Positions 34,490 to 44,723 of a stretch of 64,000 nt of DNA are shown piece by piece. This DNA is from Rhizobium etli 8C-3. GTDB lineage: Bacteria > Pseudomonadota > Alphaproteobacteria > Rhizobiales > Rhizobiaceae. The position numbers and the translations under genes are program-made. Numbering within the stretch: the stretch's first letter is position 1; each line of letters starts with the position of its first letter. The stretch spans positions 127,001 through 191,000 of the forward strand of contig NZ_CP017241.1 in assembly GCF_001908375.1 (NCBI RefSeq), read 5' to 3'. Below the pieces are notes generated by a model. That model saw only the letters and a list, made by a program, of their open reading frames with translations, was not told the DNA's origin and ran no database searches.

Positions 34490-37174
34490 ATGACAGATAG
34501 CAATGACGACAAGACGCTTGGAGCAAAGAAGACGCTTACCCTGAAGCCATCGGGGATAAGCCAGGGCACCGTGCGCCAGGATATGGGCCGTGGTCGCACC
34601 AAGGCGGTCGTTGTCGAGACCCGCAAGCGGCGCCCGATGCGCCCCGAAGACGATCGCCCGACCACGCCGGCTCCAGTAACCCGCGCGCCAGAATCCGCTC
34701 CGGTCGCAACGCAGGCGCCTGCGCCTCGCATCCAACCGCCTGGCGGCGGCCAGCCGCCGCGCCCTCAGCAGCAGGCTTCGCAGGCTCCTCGCCAGCAGGA
34801 TCGCCCGCGTCCGGTTGTCCTCAACCATCTTTCGCCTGAGGAAATGGACGCCCGACGGCGCGCGCTAGCGCTGGCCCAGGTCCGTGATGCAGAAGATGCA
34901 GTCCGCCGGGCTGAAGAAGAAAAGCGCCGTGCAGCCGAAGAAGCCGCCCGCCGTGAAGCGGAAGCAGCCGAAGCGGCCCGGCGTGCAGCCGAAGAGGCCG
35001 CCCGTCCTTCTGCGCCGGTCGAGGAGGCTCCTGCGCCCGAAGCAGTCGAGGTTGAGGCGGAAGCTCCGCGCCCGGCGCCGGCCGTGCGCCGTCCCGAGAC
35101 TTCGGCGCCGACGTCTCCACGTCCGGCTCCAGCTGGGGTTGCCGCCGTGGTCCGCGGCCGTCGTCCGGAAGGTGAGGAGGAAGAACGCGGATCTCCTCGT
35201 GGGGCTCCTGCCCGTGGCAGGGTCGTTCGTCCGGAACCGGCAAAGCCGGTGACGACGCGACCGAAGACCGAAGAGGAGCGTCGCCGCGGCAAGCTGACGA
35301 TCACGACGGCAAATGTCGATGACGACGGCAATGCGCGCGGCCGTTCGCTTTCCGCCATGCGTCGCCGCCAGGAGAAGTTCCGCCGCAGCCAGATGCAGGA
35401 AACGCGCGAGAAGATTTCCCGCGAAGTCATTCTGCCGGAAACCATCACCATCCAGGAACTGTCGCAGCGCATGTCGGAACGCGCCGTCGACGTCATCAAG
35501 TTCCTGATGAAGGAAGGCCAGATGATGAAGCCAGGCGACGTCATCGACGCCGATCTGGCAGAACTCATCGCCGGCGAATTCGGTCATACCGTCAAGCGTG
35601 TGTCTGAATCGGACGTCGAACTCGGGATCTTCAATGTGACGGATGAAGGCGGCGAACAAGTTTCGCGTCCGCCGGTCGTCACCATCATGGGTCACGTCGA
35701 CCACGGCAAAACCTCGCTGCTCGACGCCATCCGCCATGCCAACGTGGTTGCTGGCGAAGCCGGCGGCATTACGCAGCATATCGGCGCCTATCAGGTGGAA
35801 CAGAACGGCCAGAAGATCACCTTCATCGACACGCCCGGCCACGCCGCCTTCACGGCAATGCGTGCACGCGGTGCGCAGGCGACCGACATTGCCGTTCTCG
35901 TCGTCGCCGCCGACGACAGCGTGATGCCTCAGACGATCGAATCGATCAATCATGCCAAGGCGGCAGGCGTTCCGATCATCGTTGCGATCAACAAGATCGA
36001 CAAGCCGACGGCCAATGCCCAGAAGGTTCGCACCGAACTTCTGCAGCATGAGGTCTTCGTCGAGTCCATGGGCGGTGAAGTTCTCGACGTCGAGGTTTCG
36101 GCGAAGAACGGCACCAACCTCGACAAGCTGCTCGAGGCGATCCTGCTGCAGTCGGAGATCCTGGATCTGAAGGCCAACCCCGACCGCACCGCGGAAGGCA
36201 CGGTCATTGAAGCTCAGCTTGATCGCGGTCGCGGTTCCGTTGCGACTGTCCTCGTCCAGAAAGGCACGCTGCGTCCCGGTCAGATTATCGTCGCTGGCGA
36301 TGTCTGGGGCCGCGTGCGTGCTCTCGTCGATGACAAGGGCAACCATGTCAAGGAAGCGGGGCCGGCCACTCCGGTTGAGGTTCTGGGTCTTTCGGGCACG
36401 CCGCAGGCGGGCGACAGGTTCGCCGTTGTCGAAAACGAAGCTCGCGCCCGCGAGATTTCCGAGTACCGTCAGCGTCTCGCCCGCGACAAGGCTGCTGCCC
36501 GCCATTCGGGCCAGCGCGGCTCGCTGGAACAGATGATGAGTCAGCTTCAGACGGCCGGCGTCAAGGAGTTCCCGCTGGTTGTCAAGGGCGACGTGCAGGG
36601 CTCGATCGAGGCGATCGCCGGTGCGCTCGACAAGCTGGGAACGGACGAGGTTCGCGCTCGGATCGTTCATTCCGCGGCTGGTGGTATCACCGAGTCGGAT
36701 ATCTCCCTTGCGGAAGCATCCGGCGCTGCGATCATCGGCTTCAACGTTCGTGCGAATGCGCAGGCGCGTACGCTGGCCGAGCGTCAGGGCATAGAAATCC
36801 GTTACTACAACATCATCTACGATCTCGTGGATGACGTTAAGGCAGCGATGTCGGGCCTGCTCTCTCCGGAGCGGCGCGAGACCTTCCTCGGCAATGCCGA
36901 GATCCTCGAGGTGTTCAACATCACGAAGGTCGGGAAGGTGGCGGGTTGCCGCGTTACCGAAGGCAAGGTCGAGCGTGGCGTCGGCGTCCGCCTCATCCGC
37001 GACAACGTCGTCATCCACGAAGGCAAGCTCAAGACACTCAAGCGCTTCAAGGACGAAGTCTCGGAAGTGCATTCCGGCCAGGAATGCGGTATGGCCTTCG
37101 AGAATTACGAAGATATCCGCGCGGGCGACACGATCGAATGCTTCCGCGTCGAGCACATCACCCGCACGCTCTGA
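34490..37174 (+). CDS. infB: Translation initiation factor IF-2
   Basis: An 894-residue GTPase that places initiator tRNA on the 30S subunit. Residues 1-280 form a long Ala/Pro/Glu/Arg-rich region with repeated [24 protein letters not shown] helices. An IF2_N domain ([20 protein letters not shown], about 324-343) precedes the GTPase domain with G1 GHVDHGKT (about 402-409), G3 DTPGHAAF and G4 NKID. Domains II to IV follow, ending with [12 protein letters not shown]. The start at 34490 has AAGGAACGGGAACGA upstream. Gene order nusA-ylxR-infB-rbfA-truB is standard. Confidence 0.97.
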   Translation: MTDSNDDKTLGAKKTLTLKPSGISQGTVRQDMGRGRTKAVVVETRKRRPMRPEDDRPTTPAPVTRAPESAPVATQAPAPRIQPPGGGQPPRPQQQASQAPRQQDRPRPVVLNHLSPEEMDARRRALALAQVRDAEDAVRRAEEEKRRAAEEAARREAEAAEAARRAAEEAARPSAPVEEAPAPEAVEVEAEAPRPAPAVRRPETSAPTSPRPAPAGVAAVVRGRRPEGEEEERGSPRGAPARGRVVRPEPAKPVTTRPKTEEERRRGKLTITTANVDDDGNARGRSLSAMRRRQEKFRRSQMQETREKISREVILPETITIQELSQRMSERAVDVIKFLMKEGQMMKPGDVIDADLAELIAGEFGHTVKRVSESDVELGIFNVTDEGGEQVSRPPVVTIMGHVDHGKTSLLDAIRHANVVAGEAGGITQHIGAYQVEQNGQKITFIDTPGHAAFTAMRARGAQATDIAVLVVAADDSVMPQTIESINHAKAAGVPIIVAINKIDKPTANAQKVRTELLQHEVFVESMGGEVLDVEVSAKNGTNLDKLLEAILLQSEILDLKANPDRTAEGTVIEAQLDRGRGSVATVLVQKGTLRPGQIIVAGDVWGRVRALVDDKGNHVKEAGPATPVEVLGLSGTPQAGDRFAVVENEARAREISEYRQRLARDKAAARHSGQRGSLEQMMSQLQTAGVKEFPLVVKGDVQGSIEAIAGALDKLGTDEVRARIVHSAAGGITESDISLAEASGAAIIGFNVRANAQARTLAERQGIEIRYYNIIYDLVDDVKAAMSGLLSPERRETFLGNAEILEVFNITKVGKVAGCRVTEGKVERGVGVRLIRDNVVIHEGKLKTLKRFKDEVSEVHSGQECGMAFENYEDIRAGDTIECFRVEHITRTL

Positions 37175-37198
37175 CGGCGCGAGACTTGAATTTTCGAC

Positions 37199-37236
37199 GG
37201 GCGCCGGATCATTCAGAGGCCGGCGCCCGAACCTTT
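37199..37236 (+). terminator. Terminator-like hairpin between infB and rbfA
   Basis: A perfect 9-bp stem, GGGCGCCGG (37199-37207) and CCGGCGCCC (37220-37228), with a 12-base loop, followed after five bases by CTTTTT. It lies in the 76-base gap between infB and rbfA, so it may lower rbfA-truB expression relative to infB rather than stop transcription completely. Confidence 0.6.
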
Positions 37237-37250
37237 TTGGGCAGAGAAGA

Positions 37251-37658
37251 ATGACCACGAAACCCACATCCTCGGCACCTTCGCAGCGCATGCTGCGCGT
37301 CGGCGAACAAGTGCGTGCGGCGATCACGCAGGTCCTCCAGCGTGGCGAAGTGCGCGACGACGTGATTGAAAAGACTGTCATTTCGATCTCTGAAGTCCGC
37401 ATGTCTCCGGACCTGAAGATCGCGACAGCCTACGTGACGCCGCTTGGCATTTCCGATCACGGCGCCGTCATCGATGCGCTGAACCGCAACGCAAAGTACA
37501 TTCGCGGCCGTCTCGGCCCGCAGCTTCGGCAGATGAAATATATGCCGGAGGTCCGTTTCCGCGACGATACGAGCTTCGACAACTACAAGAAGATCGATGA
37601 ATTGTTGCGCTCGCCCGAAGTCCAGCGCGACCTTAACGGCGACACTGAAGAAGAATAG
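37251..37658 (+). CDS. rbfA: Ribosome-binding factor A
   Basis: A 135-residue KH-fold protein that helps 16S rRNA 5'-end maturation in the 30S subunit. Family blocks are [20 protein letters not shown] (about residues 12-31), [20 protein letters not shown] and [20 protein letters not shown], in the usual order. The short acidic tail DLNGDTEEE is usual for rhizobial RbfA. It precedes truB by 12 bases on the same strand and is almost certainly cotranscribed with it. Confidence 0.94.
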   Translation: MTTKPTSSAPSQRMLRVGEQVRAAITQVLQRGEVRDDVIEKTVISISEVRMSPDLKIATAYVTPLGISDHGAVIDALNRNAKYIRGRLGPQLRQMKYMPEVRFRDDTSFDNYKKIDELLRSPEVQRDLNGDTEEE

Positions 37659-37670
37659 CAGAAGAAGCGA

Positions 37671-38603
37671 ATGTCCAAACCACGCAAACCCAAGGGCCGC
37701 CCGGTTTCCGGCTGGCTGATTCTCGATAAGCCTGTTGATTTTGGTTCAACGGAGGCCGTCTCCAAGATCAAGTGGCTCTTCAAGGCGCAGAAGTGCGGCC
37801 ATGCCGGCACACTCGATCCGCTGGCGTCCGGGATGCTGCCGATTGCGCTTGGCGATGCGACGAAGACTGTCCCCTATGTCATGGACGGCCGCAAGATCTA
37901 CGAATTCAAGGTCACCTGGGGGGAGGAGCGTGCAACCGACGACCTCGAAGGCGAGGTGGTTCGCAGTTCCAGCAAGCGGCCGACAGAAGAGCAGATCCGC
38001 AACCTTCTTGCGAAATACACCGGTGTCATCAGCCAGGTGCCGCCGCAGTTTTCCGCGATCAAGATCGCCGGCGAGCGCGCATATGATCTGGCGCGCGAAG
38101 GCGAGACGGTCGAGATCCCTTCCCGTGAAGTCGAGATTTTCCGCCTGACGCTGCTTGCCTGCCTGGACGAGAACACCGCGCATTTCGAAGTCGAGTGCGG
38201 CAAGGGCACGTATGTCCGTGCTCTGGCTCGCGATTTCGGCCGCGATTTCGGCTGCTACGGCCATATCTCGGGGCTACGCCGGACCTACGTGGCACCTTTT
38301 GCCGAAGACAGCATGGTGCCGCTTGCAAGCCTCGTCGCTCTTGAGGAAATTGATGACACGGACGAGCGTCTTGCCGCCCTCGACGCCCTGCTGATCGATA
38401 CCAGCGAAGCCTTGTCCTCACTGCCACACCTTGCCGTCAATGACGATCAGGCACATCGCCTGAGAATGGGTAATCCCATCCTGGTGCGTGGCCGTGATGC
38501 GCCGGTTGCCGAAACCGAAGCCTATGCGACGGCACGCGGTAAGCTCATCGCGATCGGCGAGATCGGTCAGGGAGAGTTCCGCCCAAAGCGCGTCTTCGTT
38601 TGA
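37671..38603 (+). CDS. truB: tRNA pseudouridine(55) synthase
   Basis: A 310-residue enzyme that makes pseudouridine at position 55 in the T loop of tRNAs. The catalytic aspartate is in [20 protein letters not shown] (about residues 43-62), followed by the second motif [20 protein letters not shown] and [20 protein letters not shown] with the conserved basic residues. The carboxy-terminal PUA-like part reads [13 protein letters not shown]. The start at 37671 lies 12 bases after rbfA. Family length is normal. Confidence 0.95.
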   Translation: MSKPRKPKGRPVSGWLILDKPVDFGSTEAVSKIKWLFKAQKCGHAGTLDPLASGMLPIALGDATKTVPYVMDGRKIYEFKVTWGEERATDDLEGEVVRSSSKRPTEEQIRNLLAKYTGVISQVPPQFSAIKIAGERAYDLAREGETVEIPSREVEIFRLTLLACLDENTAHFEVECGKGTYVRALARDFGRDFGCYGHISGLRRTYVAPFAEDSMVPLASLVALEEIDDTDERLAALDALLIDTSEALSSLPHLAVNDDQAHRLRMGNPILVRGRDAPVAETEAYATARGKLIAIGEIGQGEFRPKRVFV

Positions 38604-38731
38604 TGCGCAATGCGTCTTTCCGGGAAGGCTACCGCGCAAATTCCAGCTGCGGATGGTAATTGTCAATCATCTCCCTTGAGCTATGTATCTCCTCTTTGCG
38701 GTTAAAGGCCGCCCAGATTGAGGAGCAGGTC

Positions 38732-39583
38732 ATGCGCGCAGTTGTGGTCGCAGTCGCATTGTTATTTTCGGCCGTTTTCGCAGCTGCAAGCGCCCGGTCG
38801 GCCGAGCGCTGGGCGGAATTGCCCGCCTTTCCTCCCATGCCGCCGGCCAAGACGAGCGGCATGGCCCCTGTAAACGACATCAAGATGTATTACGCCGAAT
38901 ACGGTGCGGGCGACCCGATCCTGTTCATCCATGGGGGCCTCGGCAGTGCCGAAGTCTGGGGACGTCAGGTCGAGGATTTTGCCAAGGACCATCTCGTGAT
39001 AGTTGCCGACAGCCGCGGGCACGGACGCTCGACGCGCAGCGGACAGCCTTTCGGCTATGATCTCATGACGTCCGATTATGTCGCGTTGCTCGACTATCTG
39101 AAGCTCGACAAGGTCACGCTTGTCGGCTGGTCCGATGGAGGCATCATCGGCATCGACATGGCGATGAAGCATCCCGAGAAGTTGACGCGTGTCATCGCGC
39201 AGGCTGCCAACGTGACGACGGAGGGAGTGAAGTCTGACGTGATGACGAACAAGACCTTCAGCGCCTATGTCGATGCCGCGGGCGAGGCCTACAAGAAGCT
39301 CTCGCCGACACCGAACGAATATGACGCGTTCGTCAACCAGATTTCGGCGATGTGGATGCGTGAGCCGGCCTGGACTGCTGCCGATCTCGGCAGGATCACC
39401 GTGCCCGTTACCCTGGCGATCGGTGACCACGACGAAGCGATCAAGCTCGATCACACCGAAAGGATGGCCAAGGAGATTCCCGGTGCCAAGCTCGTCATCT
39501 TGAAGGACGCCAGCCACTTTGCAATGCTGCAAGATCCCGAAGGCTACGATGCGATGATCCGTGACGCGATGGCGGGCAGGTGA
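38732..39583 (+). CDS. Exported alpha/beta hydrolase
   Basis: A 283-residue hydrolase with a signal peptide (MRAVVVAVALLFSAVFAAAS, cleavage near residue 23). The oxyanion-hole motif HGGLGSAEVWG (about residues 69-79), the nucleophile elbow GWSDGG with serine (about residue 137), the acid aspartate in GDHDEA and the histidine in DASHFAML complete a standard catalytic triad. The natural substrate is unknown; lactonase- or esterase-like activity is possible. The ATG at 38732 has GAGGAG 6 bases upstream; an earlier in-frame ATG would spoil the signal peptide. It stands between truB and rpsO, which are normally adjacent, so it is probably an insertion in this order. Confidence 0.85.
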   Translation: MRAVVVAVALLFSAVFAAASARSAERWAELPAFPPMPPAKTSGMAPVNDIKMYYAEYGAGDPILFIHGGLGSAEVWGRQVEDFAKDHLVIVADSRGHGRSTRSGQPFGYDLMTSDYVALLDYLKLDKVTLVGWSDGGIIGIDMAMKHPEKLTRVIAQAANVTTEGVKSDVMTNKTFSAYVDAAGEAYKKLSPTPNEYDAFVNQISAMWMREPAWTAADLGRITVPVTLAIGDHDEAIKLDHTERMAKEIPGAKLVILKDASHFAMLQDPEGYDAMIRDAMAGR

Positions 39584-39739
39584 TAAACCGGCCATCTGGT
39601 GCCGGCCCCTTTCCATCGCGGCTCATTTGGTTTATAGGCAGCGCCAGCATCAGGCAGGACCTGAGTGCGTTCGCGGCCGAAGCTGGACGACATCCCGGCT
39701 TTTGGCGACCTTATCTCCTCTCATAGAAAGGAACATTCG

Positions 39740-40009
39740 ATGTCGATTACAGCTGAGCGCAAGACGGCTCTCATCAAGGAATACGCAACGTTTGAAGGCG
39801 ACACCGGTTCTCCGGAAGTTCAGGTCGCGATCCTGACCGAGCGTATCAACAACCTGACGGAACACTTCAAGGGCCACAAGAAGGATAACCATTCCCGCCG
39901 TGGCCTGCTGACGATGGTTTCGAGCCGCCGCTCGCTTCTTGACTATCTCAAGAAGAAGAACGAAGGCCGCTACACCAAGCTGATCACCAGCCTGGGTATC
40001 CGCCGCTAA
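39740..40009 (+). CDS. rpsO: 30S ribosomal protein S15
   Basis: An 89-residue primary 16S rRNA-binding protein. The sequence covers the family from [20 protein letters not shown] through [20 protein letters not shown] and [20 protein letters not shown] to the end LITSLGIRR. The start at 39740 has AAAGGAA 7 bases upstream and gives the invariant length. It precedes pnp, as in most bacteria, with a strong terminator in between; in E. coli S15 represses its own mRNA through a pseudoknot, not examined here. Confidence 0.97.
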   Translation: MSITAERKTALIKEYATFEGDTGSPEVQVAILTERINNLTEHFKGHKKDNHSRRGLLTMVSSRRSLLDYLKKKNEGRYTKLITSLGIRR

Positions 40010-40014
40010 TGATT

Positions 40015-40054
40015 TCCGGCGGGCGTTCCTTATGGACGCCCGCCGGATGCTTTT
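40015..40054 (+). terminator. rpsO terminator
   Basis: A perfect 12-bp stem, TCCGGCGGGCGT (40015-40026) and ACGCCCGCCGGA (40036-40047), with a 9-base loop, followed by TGCTTTTG. The U-tract is short, so some read-through into pnp is likely. Confidence 0.75.
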
Positions 40055-40347
40055 GAGGGGGCCGATGGCCCCATGAAATTCTGCCGCCGCGCCCTATCTT
40101 CGCGTGGAGGAAGTAGGTGGAGCCGGATGGGCCGGTTCTGCCAGACCAACCGTTGACCTGTCATGGGGCAGGATTGCCGGATGCTTTCGGCCAAAGTCTT
40201 TCAAGGAGGGCTTTGGTCCGGTTTCTCAGGAAGCCGGGAATGAAAAGCCTCCCGTTGTCTTGCCCATGATACGTCACACCAATTGCGGTCGACTGTGCGC
40301 TGCGCTTTCCGCGACGGCGCGCGCTCCCGCATCGAAGGACAAGACAT
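40055..40347 (+). promoter_or_regulatory. pnp leader region
   Basis: The 290 bases between the rpsO terminator and pnp contain no convincing gene. In other bacteria the pnp leader folds into a hairpin cut by RNase III for autoregulation. Possible pairing was seen in the sequence around 40170-40260, but no single long stem stood out. The segment should hold a pnp promoter. Confidence 0.4.
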
Positions 40348-42489
40348 ATGTTCGATACCCATACCGTGGAAATCGAGTGGGCTGGCCGCCCGCTGAAGCT
40401 CGAAACTGGCAAGATCGCCCGTCAGGCCGATGGTGCCGTTCTCGCGACCTACGGCGAAACCGTGGTTCTCGCCACCGTCGTTTCCGCCAAGGCGCCGAAG
40501 CCGGGCCAGGACTTCTTTCCGCTCACCGTGAACTACCAGGAAAAGACCTACGCAGCCGGCAAGATCCCGGGCGGCTATTTCAAGCGCGAAGGCCGTCCGA
40601 GCGAAAACGAAACCCTCGTTTCCCGCCTGATCGACCGTCCGATCCGTCCGCTGTTCCCGGAAGGCTACAAGAACGACACGCAGGTCGTCGTCACTGTCGT
40701 GCAGCATGACCTGGAGAACAACCCGGACATCCTGTCGATGATCGCGACCTCGGCTGCCCTGACGCTTTCCGGCGTTCCCTTTATGGGGCCGGTCGGCGGA
40801 GCGCGCGTCGGATATATCAATGGCGAATATGTCCTGAACCCGCATCTCGACGAGATGGACGAATCGAGCCTCGATCTCGTCGTCGCCGGCACGCATGACG
40901 CGGTCCTGATGGTCGAATCCGAAGCCAAGGAGCTTCCGGAAGACGTGATGCTCGGCGCCGTGATGTTCGGCCACAGGGGCTTCCAGCCGGTTCTCGAAGC
41001 GATCATCAAGCTCGCTGAAGTAGCCGCCAAGGAACCTCGCGATTTTGCACCGGAAGACTATTCCGCCCTCGAAAACGAAATGCTTGGCCTGGCAGAGGCC
41101 GAACTTCGCGAAGCCTACAAGATCATCCAGAAGGCTGATCGCTACGCTGCTGTCGATGCCGTCAAGGCGAAGGTAAAGGAGCACTTCCTGCCGGAAGAAG
41201 GCGAAGCGAAGTATACAGCCGAAGAAGTCGGCGCGATTTTCAAGCACCTGCAGGCAAAGATCGTTCGCTGGAACATTCTCGACACCAAGAGCCGCATTGA
41301 CGGCCGCGACCTCGAGACCGTTCGCCCGATCGTCGCCGAAGTCGGTCTGCTGCCGCGCACGCATGGTTCGGCTCTGTTCACCCGCGGTGAAACACAGGCG
41401 ATCGTCGTTGCCACGCTCGGCACCGGCGAAGACGAGCAGTACGTCGATTCCTTGACGGGAATGTACAAGGAAAACTTCATGCTGCACTACAACTTCCCGC
41501 CCTACTCGGTCGGTGAAACGGGCCGCATGGGTTCCCCGGGCCGCCGCGAGATCGGCCATGGCAAGCTTGCATGGCGCGCCATCCACCCGATGCTGCCGTC
41601 GGTCGAGCAGTTCCCGTATACGCTGCGCGTCGTCTCGGAAATCACCGAGTCCAATGGTTCCTCCTCGATGGCAACCGTGTGCGGTACTTCGCTGGCACTG
41701 ATGGATGCAGGCGTTCCGCTCGCAAAGCCGGTCGCCGGTATCGCCATGGGCCTGATCAAGGAGGAAGAGCGCTTCGCCGTCCTTTCCGACATCCTCGGCG
41801 ATGAAGACCATCTCGGCGACATGGACTTCAAGGTTGCCGGCACGGAAGCAGGCATCACCTCGCTGCAGATGGATATCAAGATCCACGGCATCACCGAAGA
41901 GATCATGCAGATCGCCTTGAACCAGGCCAAGGGTGGCCGTCTGCATATCCTCGGCGAGATGGCGAAGGCCATTTCCGAAAGCCGCGGCCAGCTCGGTGAA
42001 TTCGCACCTCGTATCGAAGTCATGAACATCCCGGTCGACAAGATCCGTGAAGTCATTGGCTCCGGCGGCAAGGTCATTCGCGAGATCGTCGAAAAGACGG
42101 GCGCGAAGATCAACATCGAAGACGACGGCACCGTCAAGATCGCATCGTCTTCCGGCAAGGAAATCGAAGCGGCCCGCAAGTGGATCCACTCGATCGTGGC
42201 CGAGCCGGAGATTGGCCAGATCTACGAGGGCACGGTCGTCAAGACCGCCGACTTCGGCGCTTTCGTCAACTTCTTCGGCGCCCGTGATGGCCTCGTCCAC
42301 ATTTCGCAGCTGGCTTCCGAGCGCGTTGCGAAGACGCAGGACGTCGTCAAGGAAGGACAGAAGGTCTGGGTCAAGCTCCTCGGTTTCGACGAGCGTGGCA
42401 AGGTCCGCCTGTCGATGAAGGTCGTCGACCAGACGACTGGCCAGGAAATTCCGGCTGCCGAAAAGAAGAAGGAGGAGGCGGCTGAGTAA
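40348..42489 (+). CDS. pnp: Polyribonucleotide nucleotidyltransferase (PNPase)
   Basis: A 713-residue phosphorolytic 3'-5' exoribonuclease and degradosome component. It has two RNase PH-like cores (residues about 12-145 and 320-460), the catalytic aspartates in [17 protein letters not shown] (about residues 487-503), a KH domain ([20 protein letters not shown], about 563-582) and an S1 domain ([20 protein letters not shown]). The acidic-basic tail EKKKEEAAE ends the protein. The ATG at 40348 begins the invariant [16 protein letters not shown]. Codon use is highly biased. Confidence 0.97.
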   Translation: MFDTHTVEIEWAGRPLKLETGKIARQADGAVLATYGETVVLATVVSAKAPKPGQDFFPLTVNYQEKTYAAGKIPGGYFKREGRPSENETLVSRLIDRPIRPLFPEGYKNDTQVVVTVVQHDLENNPDILSMIATSAALTLSGVPFMGPVGGARVGYINGEYVLNPHLDEMDESSLDLVVAGTHDAVLMVESEAKELPEDVMLGAVMFGHRGFQPVLEAIIKLAEVAAKEPRDFAPEDYSALENEMLGLAEAELREAYKIIQKADRYAAVDAVKAKVKEHFLPEEGEAKYTAEEVGAIFKHLQAKIVRWNILDTKSRIDGRDLETVRPIVAEVGLLPRTHGSALFTRGETQAIVVATLGTGEDEQYVDSLTGMYKENFMLHYNFPPYSVGETGRMGSPGRREIGHGKLAWRAIHPMLPSVEQFPYTLRVVSEITESNGSSSMATVCGTSLALMDAGVPLAKPVAGIAMGLIKEEERFAVLSDILGDEDHLGDMDFKVAGTEAGITSLQMDIKIHGITEEIMQIALNQAKGGRLHILGEMAKAISESRGQLGEFAPRIEVMNIPVDKIREVIGSGGKVIREIVEKTGAKINIEDDGTVKIASSSGKEIEAARKWIHSIVAEPEIGQIYEGTVVKTADFGAFVNFFGARDGLVHISQLASERVAKTQDVVKEGQKVWVKLLGFDERGKVRLSMKVVDQTTGQEIPAAEKKKEEAAE

Positions 42490-42510
42490 GCCGCGCCTTT
42501 AAACCATTCG

Positions 42511-42540
42511 CGGGCGCGGGATTTTCTCGCGCCCTTTTTT
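42511..42540 (+). terminator. pnp terminator
   Basis: Stem GGGCGCG (42512-42518) and CGCGCCC (42528-42534) with a 9-base loop, followed by six T. It lies about 20 bases after the pnp stop codon. Confidence 0.87.
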
Positions 42541-42561
42541 GTATGAAATCGAGAAGAGATC

Positions 42562-43578
42562 ATGAGCCGCGAATCGTTGAAGACCCTGCTCCATCCATTT
42601 GCGAGCGGTACCATTGATCCGCCGCGCGAGGGCGAGCGCGTGCTGTTCCTGGGGGCCGAAGCAGGCTTTGTGCTGCCGGAGGGCTTTTCCGCGTCTCTCA
42701 GCGCCGTGCAGGGCTTCCGACCGCTCTACAGGCAGCTTCTGTCGCAGCGGATCGAAGTATGGCCTGAGATCGAAGGCGAAGATTATGATGCGGCGCTCGT
42801 GCTCTGCACCAAGCACAAGGGCGAGAACGAAGCGAATATCGCTGCAGCACTTTCCCGCTTGAAGGCCGGCGGCCTGATCGTCGTTGCCGGCGGCAAGGAA
42901 GACGGCATCCAGCCGCTGCGCAAACATCTGGAAGGCTTCGGCTTCGATATCAGACACATGCCGAAATATCACGGTGTTGCATTCTGGTTTATGCGCCCGG
43001 TGGACGTCAGCGAAGCCGTATCGAAATTTGCCAAGTCACCGGTGCGCGTGGACGGGCGCTTCCATGCATCAGCCGGCATGTTTTCGCATGACCGCATCGA
43101 TGACGGCTCGGAGTTGCTCGCCTCGCGCCTTCCGACAAATTTCACCGGCGACGCAGCCGATTTCGGTGCAGGCTGGGGTTATCTCTCGGTCGAGCTTGCG
43201 CAGAAGTCGCCGAACCTCGATCGCCTCGACCTCTACGAGGCCAACCACGCGGCTTTGGAGGCCGCCAAGGCCAATCTTGCGGAGAACTGCCCGAACGCAC
43301 CGGCACGCTTCTTCTGGCACGATCTGGCGGCCGAACCGGTCAAGGACAGGTACGATTTGATCGTCATGAACCCGCCCTTTCATGAAGGGCACGCGGCGGA
43401 GCCTTCGCTCGGGCAAGCAATGATCAAGACGGCTGCATCGGCGCTGCGCGGCGGCGGCCGTCTCATGCTCGTCGCCAATCGCGGTTTGCCATACGAGCCG
43501 GTGCTTGCTGCAAACTTCAAGGAAAGCGGCGAAACCTGCCGAAACGCGCGCTTCAAAGTGCTCTGGGCGAAGAAATAA
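42562..43578 (+). CDS. rsmC: 16S rRNA (guanine-N2) methyltransferase, RsmC type
   Basis: A 338-residue SAM-dependent methyltransferase. The amino half is a degenerate methyltransferase-like domain (residues 1-150), and the catalytic half contains the SAM motif ADFGAGWGYLSVELA (about residues 199-213) and the active-site NPPFHEG (about residues 271-277). This arrangement is that of RsmC, which methylates G1207 of 16S rRNA. The ATG at 42562 lies shortly after the pnp terminator. In other rhizobia the same gene sits between pnp and fabI, which supports orthology. Confidence 0.88.
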   Translation: MSRESLKTLLHPFASGTIDPPREGERVLFLGAEAGFVLPEGFSASLSAVQGFRPLYRQLLSQRIEVWPEIEGEDYDAALVLCTKHKGENEANIAAALSRLKAGGLIVVAGGKEDGIQPLRKHLEGFGFDIRHMPKYHGVAFWFMRPVDVSEAVSKFAKSPVRVDGRFHASAGMFSHDRIDDGSELLASRLPTNFTGDAADFGAGWGYLSVELAQKSPNLDRLDLYEANHAALEAAKANLAENCPNAPARFFWHDLAAEPVKDRYDLIVMNPPFHEGHAAEPSLGQAMIKTAASALRGGGRLMLVANRGLPYEPVLAANFKESGETCRNARFKVLWAKK

Positions 43579-43912
43579 GAATGGCGGCCAGTCCGCCGTC
43601 CCTCAACCTGAGTGTTCCTCGCAGGGCTGGCAGAACACCAGGATCGCCATTGACTGACGCCCGGCTCATCCCGCAAGAAGCCTTATAGGCGCCTGTCTCG
43701 ACGCACATTCGAATTACTGGCTGCTTGAGCTTGTGCCAGATTGTCGCGGCGATCTGTAAGGAGCGCCTTTCGGAACTGGAACTCGCGCGGTGACGACTAA
43801 AGGCTTTGCGGACTCTGTCCGGCAAAGGAGCATATACCTGCTCGGGCCGTTCCGTTGATGGAAACCGGCTCCTGCTGCTGGGCCAACAGGCGTCGCCAGT
43901 TCGTCGTCTCGC
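43579..43912. other. Gene-free 334-bp stretch between convergent rsmC and fabI
   Basis: No open frame with family resemblance and no convincing terminator hairpin was seen. Short overlapping frames on both strands are Ser/Arg-rich and typical of noncoding GC-rich DNA. Confidence 0.45.
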
Positions 43913-44719
43913 TTACTCGACATCTGCCTTGCGCAGCGTATCCAGCGTCGGCATCGAGGTTATGTTGTAGCCGGCGTCCACAAAATGGATTTCGCCGGTC
44001 ACGCCTGCCGACAGATCGGAGAGCAGGTAGAGGGCAGAATTGCCGACGTGATCGATGCTGACTGTCTTGCGCAGGGGAGCATTGCGCTGATTCCAGGAGA
44101 GGATTGCACGGGCATCCGAAATACCGGCGCCGGCCAGCGTGCGGATCGGTCCTGCGGATATGGCGTTAACGCGGATGCCGCGCGGCCCGTAGTCGGCCGC
44201 AAGATAGCGCACGGAGGCCTCCAGGGCAGCCTTTGCGACCCCCATGACGTTGTAGTTCGGAATGACGCGCGTTGAACCGTTATAAGTCAGCGTCAGCATC
44301 GAACTGCCCTCGCTCATCAACGGTGCACAGCGCCTGGCGATTTCCGTAAAGGAAAAGCAGGAGATGATCATCGTTCGGCTGAAGTTTTCGCGCGTGGTAT
44401 CCGCATAGAGGCCTTTCAGCTCGTTCTTGTCGGAAAAACCGATGGCATGGACGATGAAATCCAGTTTGCCCCATCGCTCCTCCAGGGCACCGACAACGCC
44501 GTCGACTGAGGCAATGTCTTCGACGTCGCAGGGAACGACGAAATCCGAGCCGACTTCTGCTGCAAGTGGTTTCACCCGCTTGCCAAGCGCCTCTCCCTGA
44601 TAGGTGAAGGCAAGCTCGGCGCCTTGGGCTGCAAGCGCCCTTGATATACCCCAGGCGATAGAATGGTTGTTGGCGACGCCCATGATGAGCCCGCGCTTAC
44701 CCTGCATGATTGCGGTCAT
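43913..44719 (-). CDS. fabI: Enoyl-[acyl-carrier-protein] reductase (NADH)
   Basis: A 268-residue short-chain dehydrogenase that reduces enoyl-ACP in the last step of each fatty acid elongation cycle. It has the FabI opening GKRGLIMGVANNHSIAWGIS (about residues 7-26) and the active-site tyrosine and lysine spaced six residues apart in YNVMGVAKAALE (about residues 156-163). It ends after VDAGYNITSMPTL. The ATG at 44719 lies 4 bases after the fabB stop, so fabA-fabB-fabI form one operon. A longer upstream frame is not supported. Confidence 0.95.
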   Translation of the reverse strand: MTAIMQGKRGLIMGVANNHSIAWGISRALAAQGAELAFTYQGEALGKRVKPLAAEVGSDFVVPCDVEDIASVDGVVGALEERWGKLDFIVHAIGFSDKNELKGLYADTTRENFSRTMIISCFSFTEIARRCAPLMSEGSSMLTLTYNGSTRVIPNYNVMGVAKAALEASVRYLAADYGPRGIRVNAISAGPIRTLAGAGISDARAILSWNQRNAPLRKTVSIDHVGNSALYLLSDLSAGVTGEIHFVDAGYNITSMPTLDTLRKADVE

Positions 44720-44723
44720 GTTC

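Noticed and set aside
34865..37402. An 845-codon minus-strand frame opposite infB
   Set aside because: Antisense to an unmistakable IF-2; no ribosome binding site or family motif.
40201..42300. A 699-codon minus-strand frame opposite pnp
   Set aside because: Antisense to a clear PNPase with strong codon bias; long antisense frames are expected in high-GC genes.
43553..43825. Short Ser/Arg-rich minus-strand frames between rsmC and fabI
   Set aside because: They overlap each other in different frames, lack ribosome binding sites and match no family.
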